Shown: one piece after another, positions 19,819 to 26,339 of the stretch
How positions within the stretch are numbered: the first letter of the stretch is position 1
Layout: each line of letters starts with the position of its first letter
DNA from: Lineolata rhizophorae
Taxonomy: Eukaryota; Ascomycota; Dothideomycetes; Lineolatales; Lineolataceae
DNA length: 26,339 nucleotides
Assembly (NCBI GenBank): GCA_010093515.1
Contig: MU001682.1
Span: 942,174 to 968,512 of the forward strand
Reading direction: 5' to 3'
Notes under the pieces: generated by a model
The model's input: only the letters and a program-made list of their open reading frames with translations
What the model was told of the DNA's origin: nothing
The model's database searches: none
Translations under genes and position numbers: made by a program

Positions 19819-20467
19819 ACATGTTTGAGGCGCGACAGTGTCACGGGTGTGATGGGTAATACCATAGCATAAGTGAGTCCTCACTCCTCCCCAATCCTTT
19901 ACCTTGGGAAAGTTAACGCCGCGCCTGGCGCGGGCTACACTATCCCGGCTTGTCGGGTTGTCTCAGCCATTATGACGCAAAAAGCTCTTGCTCCATTTTT
20001 GGAGACTTGTCAAACCTGGATTGTTGTCTAGCACACAGTCCTAGTGTTGACGGAATTTTTGGTACCCTTAAAGGTTTCGCGCCTGCAATCTTCATCTTCC
20101 TCTGGAATTCTCATCAAAACATAACTAAGCTAAGTTTTCCTACACAATTCTTCAGCTGAAGTCAATGATTTTGCTGTGCAAAGCACAGCCTACACGCTGG
20201 TGGCTTGCCACCTATTGTTCTAGGTCGATCTGCAGAGATCTCAGACAGCTTTTTAGTGTCTGCAATTTCTCTGGCTCGGTTCATCTAGCCAGATTTCAAG
20301 TATCGTCTAATTTGTGGGCTTGTCGGATCATTTTTGAAGTATAATCTAAGGTCAGGCTTATCTGGCCTTTGAAGTATCCTCTAAGAAAGTATCGTCTAAT
20401 TTCTGATTAACCCGGGCACGTCCCAATTGTTTAGAGGTTTAACAACCTCAATAACCATTTTTTTTTT
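19819..20467 (+). ncRNA. Candidate structured ncRNA HD3 with Sm-site-like motifs
   Basis: The locus starts after a promoter nearly identical to that of the neighbouring U2-like gene. Two exact AUUUUUGG motifs, the consensus Sm-protein site of snRNAs, lie at 19995-20002 and 20055-20062. The first sits in a small hairpin (CTCCA/TGGAG). Stem-loops are dense: 19872-19885 (6 bp), 19919-19933 (7), 20150-20161 (CTTCAGCTGAAG), 20173-20189 (7), 20199-20212 (6), 20227-20240 (5), 20242-20262 (6), 20270-20293 (7), 20348-20369 (8 with one U·G in plus RNA) and 20434-20449 (6). A run of ten T at 20458-20467 may mark the 3' end. A shorter RNA ending just after the second Sm motif is equally possible. It does not match U1, U4, U5, U6, U3, RNase P or SRP landmarks, and no telomerase template was found. 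No coding potential is evident. Confidence 0.55.
20298..20399 (+). repeat. Four copies of AAGTATCNTCTAA
   Basis: Copies at 20298-20310, 20337-20349 (two mismatches), 20372-20384 and 20387-20399 lie between the HD3 stem-loops. Spacing is irregular (39, 35 and 15 bp), so this is not a simple tandem array. Confidence 0.7.
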
Positions 20468-23317
20468 CATCATTCGTCTTGCCTTGTGCAAGTACCTGAG
20501 GAAGAAAACGGTTGAACAGAACGCGGTGTGCAAATGTAGTGTTGGTTGCCGATGAGGTACGGTATGCTAACAACTGCGGCAGAACGTCGTGATAGTAGCT
20601 CTTGGTGTTGACCCACCTCTACTCGACGCAGTTGTCGGTGTTAGAATGTTACCTTCTGCAGTGTGCTAACACCTATCTGCCTTGCTCGGCAGTGTCATCC
20701 ACATTATGAATTTTGTGTGAGACTGTGGCCGGCCGACTGCACAGGTTGCTAAGTACCGGGGGCTGTAGCTACATGTGGACTGGTCACCTGGTCTCATCTA
20801 ATGTCTTTTCGCCAATATCCGCAAAAAAGCCGTTGAATTTCGCTTACGAAGCAAAAGTGTCGAGTAACACGAAGCCCACGATAGCCTATTTGCCGGGCCA
20901 GCATCGTCATACGCGGAATCACTCTCAACAGTGCCGACCTCTCGTCTAGAATCTTGTTGCCTAGGTTGACGCTGTATCATACACTTGGAACTTGCTACTG
21001 AGCCTGCGTGTCTATCTTCACGGCGCCACGACCGCAAGTGTGAGGTGGCCGGTAGGCGCTAAGAAAGCGCGTCACGAGGAACGCGACTGTCTCAGGATAG
21101 CGCAGCTCCAAGTTACAATAACACGGTACATTTTGTGTGATTTTCTCTCTTAATAGCTATTGCTGACCCGGGTTATCGGTGATAGACCGTGTTAGAGAGA
21201 CTCAACCAAGCGAGGTCCGCGGATTGCATCCGTCAAGAGCTCGAGCATGCCAACCAGTCACCTAACCATCGCAAAATTCATCGTGGAAGAGTCAAAACCT
21301 CAATCGACGCTTGTACATTGCGACATCCAGCTCTTGAATCCGCCAAAGCGCACTCCATATTGTGGAGCTGTTGCTCGACGAAAACCCATGATTCAGGCGC
21401 GTGAAACATCAAAAGGCTTGAGTGGTCGAGCGCCTGTGCTGCTGGCACAAACTAGGCCATACAATGTAGAGGGAAGCATTACGACAGAGCTTGCTACTTG
21501 GGAGCGTAAAACATTGATAGAACAACGATATCTAGTATCTTGAGAGGCCGGCTAAGAGTAGTGATTGTAGACCCGATACTACAATACATCCATACTGTTT
21601 TCAAAAACAAGAAGCAGCATCGCGACACGGAGATACGTTAGTCTTTCGACCGCTAAGGTGACAAGGGAATGAAGTACGGTGCACTTGAACGAGCTGTCGA
21701 TATGGATCTTAAGACGACATCATACTTGGCCCTTTCTTTTTTTTTTCCGTGTAGAGATGCACTGGATGTGTTTCGCCATAAGTGTCGGCTGTACCATCGT
21801 GAAAATATGAATGGAGGTTCAACTACATATAGCAGGTCTAGAGCAGACGATATGTATAAAGCATGGCTAAAGAAATAATCCGAGTCTATCTTGGAATGAG
21901 GCTCATGATATGTATTTGTAGGGCATGAGCAGTTCAAACTGCCTTCCATGAGGCATCGATGGCTAACAAACTCATTGAAAGGTTAGTTTGTACAAGACTG
22001 ATCCCACACGAAACTATCGAGAAACGGCGAAGGAATTTATCCACATATCACGTATTGGACGCAGCCTAGCCATATTTTCTCTCCAAGTTAAAGAGAGAAG
22101 AAAAAAATATGGAACGTATGGCGGCGCAAAAACAATGGCGAATCGGTTTCCATCACACTACAATGTTGCTTGCACTAGGGCTTGCTCCCCTCGTCAACCC
22201 CGCGTATTATTATCTCTACCTATGGACGAAACATGCCGTACGGCGAGGTAAACGACGGTCGGTCGAAGAACGTGAAAGGAATAGACGCGGCTGTATGTCG
22301 AGGTGGATGAACACCTAACAAATCATTAGCGCTTGTATTTAGCATGCATTGTAATATGCACCAAGTTGTTTTCGAGGGCTTAGCAAGACAAACGGCGAGC
22401 ATACGTACACATCCAACTCATGAAGCGATGTAAAGAGAGCTCTAGATGCGTTCGGCTTGGTTGCTTTGGCTGGAATTTGAGGATAGAGCATACATTTGTA
22501 CCATATGTAGAAAACGTTTCCACATATGCGTCATGCCATTCATCCACTGCCGCAATTTATGTGTAGTATGGTTGAACTATAACAGCATTGTTAGATCAGT
22601 CAAGAATAGCTGAGTTGGCGCGACTGTAATACCTTTTGGGTAGCCCTGCAGCACCGGAACACCAGACGAAAACTTCGTTATGAGACAACATAAACACCTG
22701 ATGATCAAGATAGAAACCCCTAGATAAAAGTCCTCAATCTAGACAACGCCCCCGAAAGGACTGTCGGCTCTCAAGCTATCTTCCATCCAAGAATTCTGCT
22801 CTTTCCCTGTCATGGCGCATAACCATGAAAGTCTGTCGCAGTGGTAGAAGGCCGGCCGTAGCTGCGCGCATGGAAGGACCTTGTCAAGGGTTGTGGTATG
22901 GGATCTATGTCCGGAAACAGACCAATGTATTGGGGTATCTGCTCTCTTGCATGGCAAAATACAACTTAATGACATTATTGTCGACTCGAGTCGTTCTCGT
23001 AGAGAGGTCATGAATAGACCTGGCTGTGCATGACGTTTTATTAGCTGCTGGATCACGATGGAGAGCGTATGTACGCGTACCTGAAAACATACTCGCGTTC
23101 GATGGTGAGTTCTGTGACTGCGAGCAGAGTTTGCAAATTTAACGTATTTTGACAGCGAAGGGTGTTTTGGCAGTCGTGTGTATTATCCAAAACCCAACTA
23201 AAAGTCCTGCCACTGCTACAGGTTTCGCGGTTATAGCATCGGTCGTTCGTAGACACGCACATGATATGCGTGGATAAGGAAGCTCTGTAGTGTCGTTGCG
23301 TCGCTGTATTAGAGTCT
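20468..23317. other. Intergenic sequence, no gene assigned
   Basis: Two further stems lie just past HD3: 20637-20673 (GGTGTTAG/CTAACACC, 21-nt loop) and 20677-20692 (CTGCC/GGCAG). Beyond about 20,700 the sequence is AT-rich, with short frames that lack recognisable domains. Confidence 0.4.
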
Positions 23318-23340
23318 AGTTTTAACAGCGTGTTAAAACT
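23318..23340. repeat. Perfect 9-bp hairpin
   Basis: AGTTTTAAC and GTTAAAACT flank the 5-nt loop AGCGT. It lies 566 bp beyond the 3' end of the Zn2Cys6 gene, so a role in that gene's termination is unlikely. Confidence 0.7.
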
Positions 23341-23905
23341 GAAGTATTAGAGGTGACATGGATGACGTGCAGAAAACCTCAACGCCGGCTTTGTATGATA
23401 CCATAAATGTCTACCTATGCGCCGTCTTACATCATGGCGCTGATTGCAGTCGTGAGGTGTAGCGTAGAAGCGAGGACAGAAAGCATTGGGTAGGAAGTAT
23501 AAGCGCATAGTTTCTGCAAAATTTAGAGGCCCACAGCCGTAGTTCATATTCTGCTCATCATGTACGTGAATTTTGCCTATAGCTATCTACCTCGCTTAGG
23601 CTTTATGGTTATTTATCCAAATCGTTATGACCGTCTCTGTATCATAGCTTATAGCTGCTTTTTGAAGTCTTTTGACGGTATTTTACGTCATCATCATCTC
23701 TTTCTTGTCCATCAATCTGCCGCTCTTGGATGCGCCTTCTTTTCTTTTAAAACCTTCAACATTCTGCACTCGAATGCTTGCACTCTAGACATTCATCAAC
23801 CGCCAGCGTTCTGCCTTCAAAACCTTATCACTCCGCTATCCATCAACCGCCTTCTAGTTCTCTCCAAGGCAGCACCACTTGCTTGTCTTCGCGTCTGACT
23901 TCATA
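23341..23905. other. Region 3' of the Zn2Cys6 gene
   Basis: A/T-rich, with CATCAACCGCC repeated near 23,795 and 23,840. I looked here on the minus strand for a continuation of the transcription factor (a middle homology region) and found none. A 112-codon plus-strand frame (23560-23898) has no recognisable domain. Confidence 0.4.
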
Positions 23906-25228
23906 TTAAATCCCCGAAAGAGAGTCCGTGTTATCAAACTCGGAGTTAACGGGCGGAAAACCGAATCGATAACGTTCCATCGGGTTACCCGTCTGCTGTA
24001 GCTGCGGATCAATAGGGGCGCGGGAAGTTGTAGCGATGGTTCTGCCGGCAATGAGGGGTACAACTCTGTCAGGATGAAGCAGTTGCTGATGAACTGGCGT
24101 AACTGGAGGGTGGTCGGACACCAAAAGTGACGGATCCATGGGCCGGGTTGGGATGTATTGCGTGGTTTCCGGCTGAAGTGGAATAGCGCCGTTCTCCCGC
24201 AATATATGAAAATTGCGTGGCACCAGACGGGGTTCGGGGGCGACTCCGTGTACGGGCCGAGACAACGCTTGATGCGGTGGGAGAGTGGTGGAAGCACGCT
24301 GGGGGACTTCGGGGGCCAAATTCCGCTGAGCAGGCCAAGGCTGGCGTTCCTCGAACAGGAAAGGCGAGCAGAGTCTCGGTTGCTGCCGTGGTGGTATGAA
24401 ATCGTCCTGATGCTGTGGTGGCTGCGTGTACGCCGGGTCCGGCGGCTGCGCTTCAACGTTTGTGGCACTCGATACAACCTGCTGCTGCTGGGGAAGAAAC
24501 GGCTGAGGCATAGGAGCTCCGAACTCATTGAATTCGTGGTCCGGATGGCCTAATCCAGGCTGCAAATTCATGGCTGGAACCTGTCCCACTGGCGCATAGC
24601 CCTGAGCCGGCAACTGAGCTCTAATCTGGCCAATGTACTCGTGCGCTATAGGCATTATAGGTGTGGTAGGTTCTCCGAAGCCATGCTCATGACCGCCATT
24701 ACTACCCTGCGGGTTGCCTAGAGGGTTCGCTGGAAGACTGGCTGGAAGACTGGCTGCGGGATCAACTGGAGGATTGGCTGGAGGATTGGCAGGAGGGTTG
24801 GGCGGAAAGCTGAGTGGAAAGTTGAGCGGAAAGTTGAGCGGAAAGTTTGGCGGGAGATTTAGCGCAATGCTTTGAAGAGCCAGGGCGTTACTTTGCGGGA
24901 TTTGGGTTCCCCGTCACTGTCGATGCGCAGTCGGAGTCGCGGCTCCTCCGGTCCGTCCTGCATCACGGCTCACCCGGCCCGTGGCCACACTCGTCTCCGG
25001 ATCCCAACGACACTGTCGCGAGTGGGGACCTCTCTGCGTGCGCCGGCAGTTAGTACACACAGGCCTGGCTTCATCGCACCGAATCCTGCGTTGGCGGCAG
25101 GTCAGGCAGCCCGTCTTCCTCCGCCCGAGGCCAGGTTGACGGGCAGAGCCCTTCCTGCTGCCGCCGCGGCGGCCGCCACCTCCAGCACCGCCAGCTGCGG
25201 CCTGTCCCGGAGGGTGCATCGTTTCCAT
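23906..25228 (-). CDS. Zn2Cys6 (C6 zinc cluster) transcription factor, interrupted by one in-frame TGA
   Basis: A fungal DNA-binding regulator, presumably nuclear. From ATG 25228 the basic, Gly-rich N-terminus leads into the cluster with Cys41, 44, 51, 58, 61 and 73 (GCLTCRQRRIRCDE...). The spacing CX2CX6CX6CX2CX11C has a last loop longer than the usual 6-8. After residue 104 an in-frame TGA lies at 24916-24914. The same frame then stays open for 335 more codons to the stop at 23906. These encode FPLN and NPPA repeats, a QQQQ run and Pro/Gln-rich disordered sequence. The shared frame and composition indicate one gene. The TGA could be a nonsense mutation (CGA to TGA), could be read through, or could be removed by an intron. 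A strong donor GTGAGC starts at 24973, but the only phase-matched acceptor I found nearby (CAG at 24707) has no good branch point. No middle homology region or ligand domain is seen, so the protein is short for the family. A second ATG (codon 4) is an alternative start. The target genes are unknown. Confidence 0.65.
24728..24859 (-). repeat. Coding tandem repeats in the regulator (FPLN, NPPA, SLPA units)
   Basis: Three adjacent families of 12-15 bp units encode FPLN, NPPA and SLPA repeats on the minus strand. All keep the frame, which supports translation through this segment rather than its being intronic. Confidence 0.7.
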
Positions 25229-25260
25229 TTTATTTAAAAAAAAATTGTATCGGTGATACG
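25229..25260 (-). promoter_or_regulatory. A-rich leader of the Zn2Cys6 gene with a small hairpin
   Basis: Immediately before the ATG the minus strand is A/T-rich with a favourable A at -3 (AATAAAATGG). A perfect GTATC-ACC-GATAC hairpin lies about 20-30 bp upstream and would be in the 5' leader if transcribed. Confidence 0.35.
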
Positions 25261-26304
25261 CTAAAGACGGACAGAAGTCAGAGGCTGATCTGTTTCTTTG
25301 GAGTGCCCTTGTAGATATCGAATCGGCCAGCTATTCCAAGAAAGTTGGATTTTGGCCGGGTTATATACCCTAAGGGAAGAAGTTTGAGAGTCCAACAGAG
25401 TTCCATCACATATTTCTAAAATAGCAGAGAGGGCTGAATTGAGTCTCAATAATTGAGACATGTCTGAACAGCCTGTGGGCAGAAGTGCTTCACCGAGATA
25501 CACAATAACTGTAGCTCAGTCGTCAACTGAATAGAAGTCGCTTGTGATGACCCCAGCATCACCGACGCCCTGTAGAGGGTGTGAATATTTCTAGGTGGTG
25601 TCGTTAACAATCAGCCATGTTACCAAAGGCTTGAAACAACGTGCAAGCGCGAATCTTTGATCATTGTGATGACTAGGAAAGGTAGCACCAAATCACACGT
25701 GAAAGTTACTTTCCTGAAATAGTTTGGGTTAGGATAGACATTGTAGACATGTCATGTAGAATTTACTCGTTTTCTCCCATTGTATACCTTCACCACTTTG
25801 GTACAATAGCAGTTATGAAGTTTGAGTATAGAGTTTGTCTACTATAGCACAAAGAGAATGGAAACCTATTTTCGATATTCCTGGTTGCATTTTATTGAGA
25901 GCACTTTAGCTTTATTGAGGTACTGTATCTATAATTCCATTTTCTAATAATTCCGTCTTGCGAGAGTGACGGAGTGATGCTGGTGAAATATGGCTTACAT
26001 ATACTATGAGGGAGGCTCTTTAAAAATCATGAGGTAGTAGAGAACTAGTGCATATGCTACATCTTACGTAGCAGTGCGTTTATGTTGTAGGCAGAGGTCA
26101 GCCAAAAAATGTAACTGTAGTAATATGGTAATAGAATTTTGAGCCATAAATAGAATCTTGACATCTAGTCGCTGCTGCATTGTCGGTACGAGTAATTCGT
26201 CCACGATCTTGTATCAAACAGAACAAGTATCGCACGTTAAGTTAATAGCTAGAACAATAGACAGCCAAAGCGAACAAAATGTACACTAACGTAATCCACC
26301 ACGC
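25261..26304. other. AT-rich intergenic sequence
   Basis: This contains the promoter region of the Zn2Cys6 gene. No TATA or factor-binding palindrome stands out, and no other gene is supportable. Confidence 0.4.
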
Positions 26305-26336
26305 AGTGACACCAACCACCTAGTGACACCACCACC
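26305..26336. repeat. Direct repeat at right edge
   Basis: AGTGACACCAACCACC (26305-26320) is followed by AGTGACACCACCACC (26322-26336), a 17-bp period with a 1-bp difference. The array may continue outside the window. Confidence 0.6.
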
Positions 26337-26339
26337 ATC

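Noticed and set aside
20298-20399. CRISPR-like repeats
   Set aside because: The copies are only 13 bp with irregular spacing in a eukaryotic context.
19819-20467. HD3 as telomerase RNA
   Set aside because: Sm sites and an snRNA-type promoter would fit, but I found no CUAACCCUAA-type template, and the locus seems short for a filamentous-fungal telomerase RNA.
22109-22318. Small plus-strand frame with a hydrophobic segment and a basic tail
   Set aside because: It could be a small membrane protein, but there is no homology, promoter or conservation signal visible to support it.
23854-24553. Other frames across the Zn2Cys6 gene on both strands
   Set aside because: The Pro/Gln-rich minus frame is continuous with the zinc-cluster frame. 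The others are shadows.

Overview
The window looks like nuclear DNA of a filamentous ascomycete (Pezizomycotina). It contains a secreted tyrosinase gene with two short GT-AG introns and CTGAC branch points, a Zn2Cys6 regulator, a U2-type snRNA, long AT-rich gene-poor stretches, and one GC-rich coding remnant broken by a minisatellite. Gene density is low. I find no tRNA, rRNA, CRISPR array, telomere repeat or intact transposon.

Layout. 1-4,380: AT-rich, no supportable gene. 4,391-5,426: TATA box followed by a tract packed with perfect short hairpins (HD1). 5,427-9,160: no gene; two E-boxes near 7.2 kb. 9,170-10,740: a complete tyrosinase / catechol-oxidase gene on +. 10,741-12,740: pyrimidine-rich, then nothing supportable. 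12,741-13,493: decayed coding sequence on - whose codons have expanded into a 12-bp minisatellite. 13,523-14,522: the densest hairpin tract (HD2). 15,039-15,289: a smaller one (HD4). 18,312-18,502: a U2-like snRNA on - with an altered branch-point-recognition sequence. 19,745-20,467: a plus-strand locus with nearly the same promoter, two Sm-site-like motifs and a third dense hairpin tract (HD3). 23,906-25,228: a Zn2Cys6 transcription factor on -, interrupted by one in-frame TGA.

The most unusual part is the non-coding content. The U2-like gene and HD3 lie back to back, about 1.2 kb apart, and share a 54-bp promoter block (45 of 54 positions identical, including AAAGGTATAAAAACCC and GAAACTTC). 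HD1 and HD2 have the same texture of closely packed 5-12 bp stem-loops. In HD2, G·U wobble extensions favour a plus-strand RNA. In HD1, two tandem copies of one hairpin differ by a compensatory base-pair change. I therefore propose, as inference, a set of structured non-coding RNA genes, at least one of them using snRNA-type transcription signals. The tyrosinase and the transcription factor are 13 kb apart, and nothing in the sequence links their functions.
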